From positions 1-64,000 of the forward strand of contig PLTZ01000009.1 of assembly GCA_003164715.1 (NCBI GenBank): DNA of 64,000 nt. Reading direction: 5' to 3'. The notes beneath the pieces were generated by a model. That model saw only the letters and a program-made list of their open reading frames with translations, made no database searches and had not been told where the DNA came from. The stretch's first letter is position 1; the number at the start of each line of letters is the position of its first letter. Source of the DNA: Opitutaceae bacterium. Its GTDB lineage: Bacteria > Verrucomicrobiota > Verrucomicrobiia > Opitutales > Opitutaceae. Made by a program: the position numbers and the translations under genes. Below are positions 41,438-51,141 of the stretch, one piece after another.

Positions 41438-42430
41438 ATGGCGGAACCGATGCGCCTCGTCTTCATGGGTTCGGATCCGGTGGCCCTCCCGCTCCTGGAC
41501 TGGCTGGCGGGCGAGGGCCGCGCCGTCGCGGATCTCGTGGGCATCTTCACGGGTCCCGACCGGCCCTCGGGCCGGGGACAGGCCGTCGGCCCCAACTGCG
41601 TCAAGAAGTGGTCCCAAGGGCGCCCGCTCGGGGTCCACCAGCCGGAAAGGCTCGACGGCTCCTCGATCGCCGCCCTGGCCGCACTGCGCCCCGACGTGGC
41701 GCTCGTCGTCGCCTACGGCCACATCCTGCGCGATGAGGTCATTTCGGTCCCGCGCCTCGGCACGCTCAATCTTCACGCGTCATTGCTCCCGAGCTACCGC
41801 GGCGCCTCCCCCATCCAGTCGGCGGTCGCCTCGGGGGACAGGGAGACCGGCATGAGCCTCATGCGGATCGTGCGCGAGTTGGACGCTGGCCCGGTCGGGG
41901 ACGTCGAGCGGGTTCCGATCTCGCCGCTGGACACCGCGGCCGACGTCGAGAAGAGGCTCGCGCTCGCCGCGGTCGTTCTCTGCGCGAGGGCCCTCCCCCT
42001 TGTTGCGCTGGGGGAGCTCGTCTTCCGGGCGCAGGACCGAGCGCAAGCGAGTTTCTGCCGGCGCCTGTCCAAGGCCGACAGCGCCCTGGATTTCTCGGCG
42101 CCCGCACCCGTGCTCTCGGCCCGGATCAACGCGCTCCATCCCTGGCCGTCGGCCGTCATCCCTATCGGCGGCGCCGACATCAAGCTCGGCCTGGCCGACG
42201 CGATGGTGGGGGGCACCGTCGGCAGTCCGGGCTCCGTCCTCGGCTCCGGACCCGACGGCCTGCTCGTCGCCGCCGGCTCGGGCCTCCTGCGCGTGCGCAG
42301 GCTCCAGCGCCCGGGCGGCAGGATGCTTCCCGCGCCCGAGTTCCTGCGGGGTTTCCCCGTCGTCGCGGGCACCGTCATCCCGTCGCGTCCCATGGCGGCG
42401 CTCGTGGCCTCGGAGCCTTTCAGGCGCTGA
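41438..42430 (+). CDS. fmt: Methionyl-tRNA formyltransferase
   Basis: A 330-residue enzyme that formylates initiator Met-tRNA. The N-terminal MRLVFMGSDPVALPLLDWL, the catalytic core LNLHASLLPSYRGASPIQ, and GDRETGMSLMRIVRELDAGP are all present. The C-terminal OB-like domain begins near SARINALHPWPS. ATG 41438 is chosen because GGAGGT lies 7 bases upstream, only a few bases after the der stop. Confidence 0.95.
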   Translation: MAEPMRLVFMGSDPVALPLLDWLAGEGRAVADLVGIFTGPDRPSGRGQAVGPNCVKKWSQGRPLGVHQPERLDGSSIAALAALRPDVALVVAYGHILRDEVISVPRLGTLNLHASLLPSYRGASPIQSAVASGDRETGMSLMRIVRELDAGPVGDVERVPISPLDTAADVEKRLALAAVVLCARALPLVALGELVFRAQDRAQASFCRRLSKADSALDFSAPAPVLSARINALHPWPSAVIPIGGADIKLGLADAMVGGTVGSPGSVLGSGPDGLLVAAGSGLLRVRRLQRPGGRMLPAPEFLRGFPVVAGTVIPSRPMAALVASEPFRR

Positions 42431-42487
42431 GCGCGGCCGCCACATGCCGCTTGTTTTCACCGGGCCTTTGGGCAAGATTCCCGCCCG

Positions 42488-43093
42488 ATGCCTGGCAGGT
42501 CCGCCCTTTGCAGTCTCCTGATCGCGGTTGCCGCGGTCGGCGCGCCGCGCGCCACAGCCCAGACGGACGTCGCCGACATGCGCGAGGACGTCCGGGGCCT
42601 TACCCAGCGCGTCAACGAGCTGTCGCTGCGCGTCGAGCAGCTTGAGCACGAGAATTCGGAGCTGCGGGCGAAGGTCGCCAGCGTCGAGGGCAGCAGGGAC
42701 ACGGTGAGCGTGGCGCAGCTCAACAGCGCCGTGGCCGAGCTGAACGCGGCGATCAAGTCCGCGGTCGCGTCCTCCCGCGGCGAGATCCTGGAGCAGGTCG
42801 GCACGCAGATGGAGAAGCTGGCGAAGCAGACGAACGCGGCCCTCGACTCGATCGCGAAGCCAAGCGCCGCCGCGCAGGCCCGGCCGGCGCCGCAGGGGCC
42901 GCCGGCGAAGCCGGCCTTCGGCGACTCCTATCCCAAGGAGGGCATGAGCTACACGGTCCAGAAGGGCGACACCGTCGGCCTCATCGCGAAGAAGACAGGC
43001 GCCAAGACGCAGGACATCATCGACGCGAACAAGCTCCTGGACCCCTCGCGGATACAGGCCGGGCAGGTCCTTTTCGTCCCGGGCGGCAAGTAG
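42488..43093 (+). CDS. Exported coiled-coil protein with a C-terminal LysM domain
   Basis: A 201-residue protein with a signal peptide (ALCSLLIAVAAVGAPRATAQ). A coiled coil of about residues 28-75 (VRGLTQRVNELSLRVEQLEH) follows, then an Ala/Pro-rich linker. The LysM peptidoglycan-binding domain is at about 152-201 (SYTVQKGDTVGLIAKKTGAK, QAGQVLFVPGG). It probably sits at the cell wall. No enzymatic domain is seen. The gene lies between fmt and parB without an obvious functional tie. Confidence 0.85.
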   Translation: MPGRSALCSLLIAVAAVGAPRATAQTDVADMREDVRGLTQRVNELSLRVEQLEHENSELRAKVASVEGSRDTVSVAQLNSAVAELNAAIKSAVASSRGEILEQVGTQMEKLAKQTNAALDSIAKPSAAAQARPAPQGPPAKPAFGDSYPKEGMSYTVQKGDTVGLIAKKTGAKTQDIIDANKLLDPSRIQAGQVLFVPGGK

Positions 43094-43122
43094 GCCGGAT
43101 CCGGATCGAAGCGTTTTCCATA

Positions 43123-44043
43123 ATGGCACACCCACAAAAATCCAGATTGGGCCGCGGTCTCGGCGGCCTGATATCCGCGGCCAAGCCGCTCGCGCCCGAA
43201 ACCTTCGCGGCCGGCGCCCACATTGCCCAGGCCCAGGGGTTCCTCGAAATCCAGGTGCACCTGATCGAGCCGAGCCCCTATCAGGCGAGGCGCGAGTTCG
43301 CTCCGGAGCAGCTGGCGGAGCTGGCCGAGAGCATCCGCAGCGAGGGCCTCCTTCAGCCGGTGGTCGTGCGCAGGCACGGCGACAAGTTTCAGCTGATTGC
43401 CGGGGAGAGGCGCTGGCGCGCCTTCCAGCAGCTCAAGATCAAGGCGATCCCTGCGCGGATCGTCGAGGCGAGTGATGCGTCCGCCGCCTCGATCGGGCTG
43501 ATCGAGAACCTCCAGAGGGAGGGCCTGAACCCGATCGAGGAGGCGCAGGGATTCGCGAGCCTGCTGCGGGATTTCGACCTCACCCAGGAGACGGCCGCGG
43601 AGCGGGTGGGGAAGAGCCGTGCGTCGGTGGCCAACGCCCTGCGTCTGCTCTCGCTCGATGCGGAGATACAGGGATACATCGCCAAGAACCTCCTGAGCGT
43701 CGGGCACGCGAAGATCCTCCTCGGTGTCGAGGACGAGGCGGTGCGAACGGTCCTGGCCCGCCGGGTGATCGAGGAGGGCCTGAGCGTCCGGCTGACGGAG
43801 AAGCTCAGCAGGACCATCAAGGCGCCGGGGGCGTCGCGGTCCAAGGCCCGGAGGGCGGGGCTCTCCGAGAGGGATGCGGCGGCTGTCGAGAGCATCCAGA
43901 AGCGGCTCGCCTCGCATCTCGGGGCTAGGGTGGCCGTGATCCACACCGCGAAGAGGGGCAGGATCGTCATCGAATACCGGGGCAATGACGACCTGCAGCG
44001 CCTGCTGGAGAAGCTCGGCATAGAGCGCGCGGACGCCCTTTGA
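43123..44043 (+). CDS. parB: Chromosome-partitioning protein ParB
   Basis: A 306-residue ParB/Spo0J CTPase-type partition protein. The N-terminal QKSRLGRGLGGLIS region is followed by VHLIEPSPYQARREF and the CTP-binding IAGERRWRAFQQL. IGLIENLQREGLNPIEEAQG and a central helix-turn-helix (TQETAAERVGKSRASVANAL) bind parS, and a dimerisation C-terminus closes the protein. parA is not within the window. I did not recognise a parS site here. Confidence 0.95.
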   Translation: MAHPQKSRLGRGLGGLISAAKPLAPETFAAGAHIAQAQGFLEIQVHLIEPSPYQARREFAPEQLAELAESIRSEGLLQPVVVRRHGDKFQLIAGERRWRAFQQLKIKAIPARIVEASDASAASIGLIENLQREGLNPIEEAQGFASLLRDFDLTQETAAERVGKSRASVANALRLLSLDAEIQGYIAKNLLSVGHAKILLGVEDEAVRTVLARRVIEEGLSVRLTEKLSRTIKAPGASRSKARRAGLSERDAAAVESIQKRLASHLGARVAVIHTAKRGRIVIEYRGNDDLQRLLEKLGIERADAL

Positions 44044-44114
44044 CCCCTCGCGGGGCCCCGTCGCGCGGCGTTGACAACAACGGGGCCGGTCTGCTTCGCT
44101 GACCCTTCACCGAT

Positions 44115-44492
44115 ATGAGCATCCTCCTAGGCATCTTCACGTTCGTACTCATCCTGACGTCCGTCATCCTTATCCTGTTGGTGCTCGCCCAGAAGGCGAA
44201 GTCCGACGGGGGCATGGGGGCCGCCATGGGCGGCGGCATGGCCGAGGCCACCTTCGGGGCGGACACGGGCAACGTGCTTAGCAAGGCCACCATCAACGCG
44301 TCGATCGTCTTCTTCGTGCTCAGCTTCGCGCTCTATCTTGGACGCATCTACGAGGGGAAGCACGCGGCCTCCTCCGCCGGGGCCCTGCCGACGATCTCGG
44401 TCCCCGTCTCCGCGGCGCCGACGTCACCGCCTGCCGGCCTCGCGCTTCCGGCAAAGGCCGCCCCGACACCGGCTCCGGCGACCAAGCCCTGA
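44115..44492 (+). CDS. secG: Protein translocase subunit SecG
   Basis: A 125-residue membrane protein of the SecYEG channel. Two transmembrane helices (about 5-25 and 58-77) flank the glycine- and methionine-rich loop MGAAMGGGMAEATFGADTGN with the following VLSKAT, which is diagnostic. The C-terminus is an Ala/Pro-rich extension not found in short SecG proteins. Confidence 0.93.
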   Translation: MSILLGIFTFVLILTSVILILLVLAQKAKSDGGMGAAMGGGMAEATFGADTGNVLSKATINASIVFFVLSFALYLGRIYEGKHAASSAGALPTISVPVSAAPTSPPAGLALPAKAAPTPAPATKP

Positions 44493-44499
44493 TCGGCTT

Positions 44500-45375
44500 T
44501 TGAAGAGCTCGGTCGAGCTTTCTCCGCGACCGGTTCGGGCACGCGCGATCGCCGCGGCCGTCGTCGCCCTCATCGCCTCGGGTCTCGCGGCGGGGGCGTC
44601 GGGAGCCCCGGCGCCCCAGCCAGACCGCGCGTCGGCCGCCGCGCTGCTTGAGCAGTTCAGGCGCTCCATATGGGCCGAGCCCGTGTACGCGGAATTCGAC
44701 CTCCGGCAAATGCCGCGGCGGGGCCCTGAGCGCGCGTACCGCGGCCGTTTCTGGGGCGCGAGGAACGACCAGGGGCCGGCGACCCGCATCGAGCTCGACA
44801 TTGGACACGGCGGCTTCACGCACCGCTTCCTGGTGCAGGGCGGCCCCTTCGGCGCGGTCTGGACGTCGGACGGGGCCGGGGCCGGTACCCTCAGCGAGGA
44901 CGCCGCGGCCACGCCGCTGGTGCCCGGAGTCGAGATGACGCCCTTTGACGTCCTGCCCATGCCCTTCCTGTACTGGCTCGACTACAAACCGGCGGGCGCC
45001 GAGCGAATCCGGGGCCGGCCGGCCAATATTTACGTTTTTCTGCCATCGGCGGACTTCACCGCCCGGAACCCGGGGATAAGGTCCGTGCGCGCGTACTTGG
45101 ACGCCCAGTACGATGCGCTGGAGCAGTCCGAGATCATCGGGAGCACCGGCCGCGTATCTAAGACCCTCACCCTATTGGAGCTAAGGAAGGTAGGCGACCG
45201 ATGGATACCCAAGGACTTAGACGTCCGAAACGAGTCCACGCGCGACAAAACCCGGCTCTCGCTGACGGCGGTGGCCGTCGGCGTCCAGCCCAACGCCGGG
45301 GCCCTCGATCCCTCGCAGCTCGGGCTGCCTCTCGCGCCACCGCCTACGTCCCATGTCCTGCGGATGACCCCGTAG
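44500..45375 (+). CDS. Exported LolA-like / outer-membrane lipoprotein-sorting domain protein
   Basis: About 291 residues if translation starts at TTG 44500, eight bases after secG. A cleavable signal (AIAAAVVALIASGLAAGASG) follows that start. The body has the beta-rich pattern of a lipoprotein-sorting-type domain, for example VYAEFDLRQMPRRGPERAYR, GVEMTPFDVLPMPFLYWLDY and the closing LRKVGDRWIPKDLDVRNEST. I infer an envelope role only. No ATG lies before the signal peptide, so the start codon is uncertain. Confidence 0.65.
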   Translation: MKSSVELSPRPVRARAIAAAVVALIASGLAAGASGAPAPQPDRASAAALLEQFRRSIWAEPVYAEFDLRQMPRRGPERAYRGRFWGARNDQGPATRIELDIGHGGFTHRFLVQGGPFGAVWTSDGAGAGTLSEDAAATPLVPGVEMTPFDVLPMPFLYWLDYKPAGAERIRGRPANIYVFLPSADFTARNPGIRSVRAYLDAQYDALEQSEIIGSTGRVSKTLTLLELRKVGDRWIPKDLDVRNESTRDKTRLSLTAVAVGVQPNAGALDPSQLGLPLAPPPTSHVLRMTP

Positions 45376-45453
45376 GGGCGAGTTGAAGAATTTCGTTGCG
45401 GCGAAGCCGTCTCGAGTGCCTGCTCATGGGCCGTTCCGGTTCCACACATTGCC

Positions 45454-45762
45454 ATGGCCACACGTTCAGCATCGGCTCCGCTCACGTTCGATCTGCCGAT
45501 CTCCCTGATCGCCAAGATCGAGAGCCACCGCCGCAGGTACGGCCTCAAGACGGCGAGCGAGGTCGTTCGGCTGGCCATCGACAAGTTTGATTTTGAGAGC
45601 TGCCATCCGGCCCGCGACCCGCACCGCCAGGTGTCGGTGCGTCTGGGGGCCAACCAGCGCGCCATGCTCAGGCGCTACGCGAAGAAGAAGGACGCGAGCG
45701 TGGGAGAGCTGCTGCGCTTGGCGCTCGAAAGCCTTCCGGCCAAGAAGTCCAAATCCCGCTGA
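45454..45762 (+). CDS. Small protein with two ribbon-helix-helix-like segments
   Basis: A 102-residue basic protein. Residues 8-48 (APLTFDLPISLIAKIESHRR, then KTASEVVRLAIDKFD) and 57-95 (HRQVSVRLGANQRAMLRRYA, then SVGELLRLALESL) both have the strand-helix-helix pattern of RHH DNA-binding domains, in tandem. A single-chain RHH pair could bind DNA without dimerising. It is not next to a toxin gene. Just after its stop a short palindrome, GACCGG-A-CCGGTC, is seen. The function is unknown. Confidence 0.6.
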   Translation: MATRSASAPLTFDLPISLIAKIESHRRRYGLKTASEVVRLAIDKFDFESCHPARDPHRQVSVRLGANQRAMLRRYAKKKDASVGELLRLALESLPAKKSKSR

Positions 45763-45857
45763 CCGGACCGGTCGGGGGGATCTGCACGCGAAGTTCAGGT
45801 CGCTCCCTTCTTGCGTTCGGCGCCGTCGGTTCCTTTTGATGGGTTCCCCTGCACCAG

Positions 45858-47054
45858 ATGTCCTCCGCACCCCTCCCCGCACTCTCCACATGGGCCCGAA
45901 ACCTGGCCCCGTCACCCACGCTCGCCGTCGACGCGAAGGCCAAGGCGCTCATGGCCGCCGGCGAGGACGTATGCAGCTTCGCCGCGGGCGAGCCGGATTT
46001 CGACACGCCGCAGCATATCAAGGACGCCTGCGCCTCGGCGCTGCAGGCCGGCAAGACCAAGTACGTTCCGACTCCCGGCATCGAGGACCTGCGAAAGGCG
46101 ATCGCCGAGTCCTACGCCGGGACGTACGGCCTCAAGATCTCCCCCAGCCAGGTCGTCGTCAGCCCCGGAGGGAAGTTCTCGTGCTACCTGGCCATCATGG
46201 CCACGTGCTCGCCCGGCGACGAGGTCGTGATCCCGGCGCCGTACTGGGTGAGCTATCCCGAGATGGCGAAGCTCGCGGGCGCCGTCCCCAAGGCGGTCCT
46301 CGCGACCGACAAGACCGGCTTCAAGCTGAAGCCGGAGCAGCTGGAGGCCGCGGTCAACAGCCGGACCAGGCTCCTCATCCTCAATTCTCCCTCGAACCCG
46401 ACCGGCGTCGTCTACACGCGCCTCGAGCTTGAGGCGGTCATGGACGTCGCGGTCCGCAACAACCTCTATGTCCTGTCGGATGAGATCTACGAGAACCTCG
46501 TCTATGACGGGCTCACGTCCACCTGCCTGGCGACCCTGAACTCCGAGGCGCAGGCGCGGACGATCGTGGCCTCCGGCTTTTCAAAGACGTACTCGATGAC
46601 CGGGTGGCGGCTGGGGACGCTTGTCGCCCCGCCCCAGATCGCGAAGGCGGCCGCGGAGCTCCAGAGCCAGATGTCCTCGAACGCGACGAGCTTCGCGCAA
46701 TACGGGGCGCTGGCCGCCCTGCGGGAGCGGGAGAAGACCCGGGCCTCCCTCGCGAAGATGCTCGCCGCGTTCGACAGGCGCCGCCGAATGCTCCACGGCG
46801 CGCTGTGCGCCATTCCGGGCGTCACCTGCGTCCTCGCCCAGGGGGCGTTCTACCTATTCCCCAACATATCGAGCTTCGGGCTGAGCTCCATGGAGTTTTG
46901 CGAGCGCCTGCTTGAGAAGGAGAAGGTGGCGGCCGTCCCCGGGTCCGCTTTCGGGGCCGAGGGCTACCTCAGGCTGAGCTACGCCACGAGCGACGAAATC
47001 ATCACAAAGGGCGCCGCGAGGCTCGCGAAATTCTGCAAGGGCCTAAAAGCTTGA
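45858..47054 (+). CDS. aspC: Aspartate aminotransferase (class I, Ib type)
   Basis: A 398-residue PLP enzyme. [59 protein letters not shown] and the Schiff-base Lys in [16 protein letters not shown] are all as in bacterial aspartate/prephenate aminotransferases. It connects oxaloacetate with aspartate. The icd gene follows closely, with its ATG 33 bases after this stop. The name aspC is by function and does not imply the E. coli subtype. Confidence 0.92.
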   Translation: MSSAPLPALSTWARNLAPSPTLAVDAKAKALMAAGEDVCSFAAGEPDFDTPQHIKDACASALQAGKTKYVPTPGIEDLRKAIAESYAGTYGLKISPSQVVVSPGGKFSCYLAIMATCSPGDEVVIPAPYWVSYPEMAKLAGAVPKAVLATDKTGFKLKPEQLEAAVNSRTRLLILNSPSNPTGVVYTRLELEAVMDVAVRNNLYVLSDEIYENLVYDGLTSTCLATLNSEAQARTIVASGFSKTYSMTGWRLGTLVAPPQIAKAAAELQSQMSSNATSFAQYGALAALREREKTRASLAKMLAAFDRRRRMLHGALCAIPGVTCVLAQGAFYLFPNISSFGLSSMEFCERLLEKEKVAAVPGSAFGAEGYLRLSYATSDEIITKGAARLAKFCKGLKA

Positions 47055-47086
47055 GGCCGCTCAACCAATCCGATCCAGCATTCCCC

Positions 47087-48403
47087 ATGGCCTACAAAGA
47101 CGCAAAACCGCCCGCGGGCGGGAAAATCTCCATCTCAGCCGGCAGGCTCAACGTTCCGGACCATCCGGTCATCCCCTTCATAAGGGGCGACGGAACGGGG
47201 CCCGACATCTGGGCCTCGGCGGTCAGGGTGCTCGATGCGTCGGTCGAGAAGGCCTACGGCGGAAACCGCAAGATCGAATGGTTCGAGGTGTTCGCCGGGG
47301 AGGAGAGCTTCAAGCGCTTCAACAACTGGCTGCCTGACGACACGGTCGAGGCCTTCCGCGAGTTCACCGTGGGCATCAAGGGCCCGCTGACGACCCCGGT
47401 CGGCGGCGGCATCCGCTCGCTCAACGTGGCCCTGCGGCAGATGCTCGACCTCTACGTCTGCCTGAGGCCCGTGCAGTGGTTTTCCGGCGTCCCCTCGCCG
47501 GTGAAGCGCCCGGAGCTCGTGAACATGGTGATCTTCCGGGAAAACACCGAGGACATCTACGCGGGCGTCGAGTTCGCGGCCGGCACCCCGGAATCCCAGA
47601 AGGTCCTGGATTTCATCGCCAAGGAATTCCCCAAGTCATTTGAGAAGATACGCTTCGGGACCAAGGCCAAGGCCGAGGCGTTCTGGAGTGACGTGGGGGC
47701 CAAGGGGTTCCCCTGCGACGTCCAGGTGGGGATCGGCATCAAGCCCGTCAGCTACTCCGGCAGCGTGCGCCTTATCCACAGCGCGATCGCGTACGCCGTC
47801 CGCAACAAGCGCAAGAGCGTCACGATCGTCCACAAGGGCAACATCATGAAGTTCACCGAGGGTGCCTTCCGGGACTGGGGTTACCGGGTCGCCAAGGAGT
47901 TCTTCGGAGCCGTCGAGATCGACGGCGGCCCCTGGTGCAAGATCCCCGAGGGCAAGCCCGGCGCGGGCATCGTGATCAAGGACTCCATCGCCGACATCAC
48001 GCTCCAGCAGGTCCTGACGCGGCCCACCGACTTCGACGTGATCGCCACGCTCAACCTCAACGGGGACTACCTCTCGGACGCCCTCGCGGCGCAGGTCGGC
48101 GGCATCGGAATCGCTCCGGGCGGCAACATCAACTACATCACCGGCCACGCTATATTCGAGGCCACGCACGGCACGGCCCCGAAGTACGCCAACAAGGACG
48201 TGGTCAATCCCGGTTCCGTGGTGCTTTCCGGGGAGATGATGCTGCGCTACCTGGGCTGGAACGAGGCGGCCGACCTGGTACTGAAGGGGCTGAACGGGGC
48301 GATTGGCGCGAAACGCGTCACCTATGACTTCGCCCGCCAGATGGAGGGGGCCACCGAGATCAAGTGCTCCGCCTTCGGCGACGCGGTCATCGCGCACATG
48401 TGA
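47087..48403 (+). CDS. icd: Isocitrate dehydrogenase (NADP+)
   Basis: A 438-residue TCA-cycle enzyme of the E. coli type. It has [17 protein letters not shown] near the start, [12 protein letters not shown] with the substrate-binding, phosphorylatable Ser region, [18 protein letters not shown], and the C-terminal NADP-binding [21 protein letters not shown] 47087 starts MAYKDAKPP, matching family N-termini. An upstream in-frame TTG at 47051 is less likely. Confidence 0.95.
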   Translation: MAYKDAKPPAGGKISISAGRLNVPDHPVIPFIRGDGTGPDIWASAVRVLDASVEKAYGGNRKIEWFEVFAGEESFKRFNNWLPDDTVEAFREFTVGIKGPLTTPVGGGIRSLNVALRQMLDLYVCLRPVQWFSGVPSPVKRPELVNMVIFRENTEDIYAGVEFAAGTPESQKVLDFIAKEFPKSFEKIRFGTKAKAEAFWSDVGAKGFPCDVQVGIGIKPVSYSGSVRLIHSAIAYAVRNKRKSVTIVHKGNIMKFTEGAFRDWGYRVAKEFFGAVEIDGGPWCKIPEGKPGAGIVIKDSIADITLQQVLTRPTDFDVIATLNLNGDYLSDALAAQVGGIGIAPGGNINYITGHAIFEATHGTAPKYANKDVVNPGSVVLSGEMMLRYLGWNEAADLVLKGLNGAIGAKRVTYDFARQMEGATEIKCSAFGDAVIAHM

Positions 48404-48424
48404 GCGGCCGTGCGCGGCAGGGCT

Positions 48425-48673
48425 TCACTTTCGGACGAAGCCCAGGAGCCAGGTGAAGAGGAGCGCCCCCACGACCGCGAAGAGGAGTCGGCCGATAAAG
48501 CCGATTGCCACGATGCCGAGGAGGCCGAAGCAGAAGCTGCCCAGGAAGGCGCCTATGATTCCGACGATGATGTTGCCGGCGGCGCCAAAGCCGCTTCCCT
48601 TCGTGATGATCCCCGCGAGCCAGCCCGCGAGGGCGCCGATCAGCAGGAACGCGATGAAGTGCCCGAGCGACAT
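48425..48673 (-). CDS. GlsB/YeaQ/YmgE-family small membrane protein
   Basis: An 82-residue hydrophobic protein with three predicted helices and the Gly-rich family pattern: FLLIGALAGWLAGIITKGSG, GAAGNIIVGIIGAFLGSF. Such transglycosylase-associated proteins are linked to stress in other bacteria; the mechanism is unknown. It is convergent with icd and 29 bases downstream of the next minus-strand gene. Confidence 0.88.
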   Translation of the reverse strand: MSLGHFIAFLLIGALAGWLAGIITKGSGFGAAGNIIVGIIGAFLGSFCFGLLGIVAIGFIGRLLFAVVGALLFTWLLGFVRK

Positions 48674-48702
48674 TGAGATTCGGATCCCGGAGCCGGCCGG
48701 GG

Positions 48703-49365
48703 CTATTTCGGCGGCGCGGGCTTGATGAACACCATCTTCTTAATGATGTCGACCAGCCGGCTGCGCAGGATCTGGTTCTCCTCTTGCGGCGTGCTCTTCC
48801 ACTGGGAACCCTCGGTCACCTTCTCGGAGAGCTCGGTGCTGATGACGAAGGTGAAGCCGTTCCTGACAAAGAGCAGGTTACCCCGCTTCGCGACCGCGGG
48901 CGTCGTGCGGGGCCCGAACACCGGCGGGCTGTCGAACATGGACCCTCCGGGCAGCAGGACGTACGCAAACATCGACCCGTCCAGAAAATCCGCCGCGTAC
49001 CCCGCGTTCTCGACGTGGGCTCCGGGGGTGAACCGCTTGAAGTCGGGTAGGACGAACGACGTGAAGAAATAGACCAGGTAGTCCTTCATGCCCTGCGTCG
49101 ACAGCTCCCAGCGCTGCGTGGCGTCCTGGGGAAACGCGGCGACGCTGATGTGGACGCCGTAGCTGTCGTGAAACGTGACGACGTTCTTGGTGTCGCTGAT
49201 TACGCCCCCGAGCGTGGGGAGCACGGGGACCGTTACCTTGAAGGCTCCCGTAGGGGACGAGTACACCCCTGCGTCTATGGAACCCAAAAGTCCGGCGGCT
49301 CCATCTTGGGCCTCGGCCGTGAGGGCCGCCGCGGATAGGAGAAGAAACGGGATGGTTCTGAGCAT
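48703..49365 (-). CDS. Exported protein of unknown function
   Basis: A 220-residue protein with a clear signal peptide (RTIPFLLLSAAALTAEAQ). The mature part is beta-rich (GAFKVTVPVLPTLGGVISDT, VTFHDSYGVHISVAAFPQDA). It ends in a charged helix (ENQILRSRLVDIIKKMVFIK). I do not recognise the family. It follows rsmA on the same strand after 50 bases. The longer open frame upstream overlaps rsmA and is not used. Confidence 0.7.
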   Translation of the reverse strand: MLRTIPFLLLSAAALTAEAQDGAAGLLGSIDAGVYSSPTGAFKVTVPVLPTLGGVISDTKNVVTFHDSYGVHISVAAFPQDATQRWELSTQGMKDYLVYFFTSFVLPDFKRFTPGAHVENAGYAADFLDGSMFAYVLLPGGSMFDSPPVFGPRTTPAVAKRGNLLFVRNGFTFVISTELSEKVTEGSQWKSTPQEENQILRSRLVDIIKKMVFIKPAPPK

Positions 49366-49415
49366 TTTGTGTCCCAAGAGGATGGATGACTGCGCGGGTG
49401 CTTTCAAGCCGGGCT

Positions 49416-50246
49416 TCAGCGCGCCTGAACGAGCCTTATCCAGGTGGGCACCGGTACGGCCTCGGCCCTCACCGCCGGTGAGAATCCCTCGGAGCCAAGA
49501 AGTTCCCTCCATTGCCGCTCCCGGTCGGGTATCCGCTCCCTGATGACAGCCCCCATCTGCTTGCGGCGCTGCTGGAAGCAGCTGCGGATGAGCGCCTTGT
49601 CCGCCGGGGAGAACACGAAGGGGGCCGCCTTCCTGATCAGGTTCAGGAGGGCCGAATCCACGTCTGGCCTCGGATAGAAGCACGAGGCGCTCACGCGGTG
49701 CCCGGGGGCGATCTCGTAGGCCGCCTGCAGGAAGATGGAGATCGCCCCGAAACTCTTCGTGCCCGGGGAGGCGGCGTAGCGCTCCGCCGCCTCGCGCTGG
49801 AGCATGAGCACCATCCGGCCGGGCAGAGGGCCCGAGAGCACGGCGTCCATCCACGGCGTTGAGATCGCGTAGGGCAGGTTGGCCACCACCTTGCAGCCCG
49901 GGGCGCGCGCGTCGGGCAAGGAGGCCAGGGGCCTCTCGACGGCGTCGCCCTCGACCAGATGGAGCGCCGACGGATAGCGGGCGGCGAGGTCCGCCTCGAG
50001 GTGGGCGTGCAGGGTGCGGTCGCGCTCGACGGCCCACACTTCGGCTCCAGCCTCGAGAAGGGCGCCGGTCAGCGTGCCGAGCCCGGGCCCTATCTCCACG
50101 ACGGCGTCCCCTGCGGCGACGCCGGCAAGCTCGAGCGACTTGCGGACGATGTTGCCGTCGACCAGGAAGTTCTGCCCGAGGAACCGCTTCGGCGTGTGGC
50201 CCAGCCGGGCGAGCAGCTCGCGGGTGGCGGTGGGGGTGAGGGCCAT
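49416..50246 (-). CDS. rsmA: 16S rRNA (adenine(1518)-N6/adenine(1519)-N6)-dimethyltransferase
   Basis: The 276-residue KsgA methyltransferase dimethylates two adenines in the 16S rRNA 3' hairpin. It has LGQNFLVDGNIVRK near the start, the SAM loop VVEIGPGLGTLTGALLEAG, the catalytic VVANLPYAIST and a C-terminal helical domain with FYPRPDVDSALLNL. It lies 11 bases behind trpC and starts at ATG 50246. Confidence 0.96.
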   Translation of the reverse strand: MALTPTATRELLARLGHTPKRFLGQNFLVDGNIVRKSLELAGVAAGDAVVEIGPGLGTLTGALLEAGAEVWAVERDRTLHAHLEADLAARYPSALHLVEGDAVERPLASLPDARAPGCKVVANLPYAISTPWMDAVLSGPLPGRMVLMLQREAAERYAASPGTKSFGAISIFLQAAYEIAPGHRVSASCFYPRPDVDSALLNLIRKAAPFVFSPADKALIRSCFQQRRKQMGAVIRERIPDRERQWRELLGSEGFSPAVRAEAVPVPTWIRLVQAR

Positions 50247-50257
50247 CGGATGCCGTC

Positions 50258-51058
50258 CTAGGCTGCGCGGAACGAGGCGACGAGCGCGGCCGGGTCGGGG
50301 GAGCGCATCAGGGCCTCACCGACGAGCACGGCGTGCGCGCCCGCCCGGCGGGCGCGGGCGGCGTCCCGGGCGGTGCAGATGCCGCTTTCGCTGACGGCGA
50401 CCACCCCGAAGGGGAACTTGGCGATCAGGCGCTCGCTCAAGCCGAGGTCCGTCGTGAAGGCCGCCAGGTCGCGGTTGTTGACCCCGATCAGCTCGGCGCC
50501 GTGCCCCCGGGCGCGCTCGATCTCGTCCTCCGCATGCACCTCGAAGAGGGCGGCGAGACCCGCGGACCTTGCCGCCCCGTGGAGGATGCGGATCTCGTCC
50601 TCCGCAAGGGCCCTGACGATAATCAGAATCGCGCTCGCCCCCGACTCGCGGGCCTCGAGCACCTGGATCGGATGGACCATGAAGTCCTTCCGCAGGCAAG
50701 GGAGGCAAGGGGCCATCGTGCGCATCCGCGCCGCGACGCCCCTCAAGTCCTCGATCGAGCCCCCGAAGTACCTCGCATCGGTCAGGACCGAGAGGGCGTC
50801 GGCGCCCGCGGCCTGGTAAACGGCGGCCTGGCCGACGGACGAGGCGTTCACGGCGATCTCTCCGGCCGAGGGCGAGCGCCGCTTGATTTCCGCGATGACG
50901 GCGAGCCTGCCGTCGGCCCTGCGGAGCGCGGCGGCGAACGGGGGCGGCTTCGGCAGGGAGGCGTCCAGGCGCGCGAGCTCGCGCTCGGAGACGGGCCTCA
51001 CCCTTTGGGCGATTTCCCCGCGCTTCCACTCCATGATCTCGCGAAGCTTGTCGTGCAC
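50258..51058 (-). CDS. trpC: Indole-3-glycerol-phosphate synthase
   Basis: A TIM-barrel enzyme of about 266 residues closing the indole ring in tryptophan synthesis. Motifs are the catalytic Lys in VIAEIKRRSPSAGEI, LSVLTDARYFGGSIEDL, LRKDFMVHPIQVLEAR, IGVNNRDLAAFTTDL and VSESGICTARDA. The family N-terminus (HDKLREIMEWKRGEI) points to a GTG at 51058. ATG 51034 would remove the first helix. It is divergent from mazG with about 80 bases between. Confidence 0.92.
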   Translation of the reverse strand: MHDKLREIMEWKRGEIAQRVRPVSERELARLDASLPKPPPFAAALRRADGRLAVIAEIKRRSPSAGEIAVNASSVGQAAVYQAAGADALSVLTDARYFGGSIEDLRGVAARMRTMAPCLPCLRKDFMVHPIQVLEARESGASAILIIVRALAEDEIRILHGAARSAGLAALFEVHAEDEIERARGHGAELIGVNNRDLAAFTTDLGLSERLIAKFPFGVVAVSESGICTARDAARARRAGAHAVLVGEALMRSPDPAALVASFRAA

Positions 51059-51141
51059 GACCACCACGAAGCATACCCGGCGCGCGAAAACCAGACCAGA
51101 ATCCTTGTCACGGGCGTCCAAAGGGCCCCATTCTCGGCGCA

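Noticed and set aside
44054-44087. Inverted repeat GGCCCCGT ... ACGGGGCC between parB and secG as a terminator
   Set aside because: The arms match exactly, but the 18-base loop is long and no T-run follows, so a terminator call is not supported.
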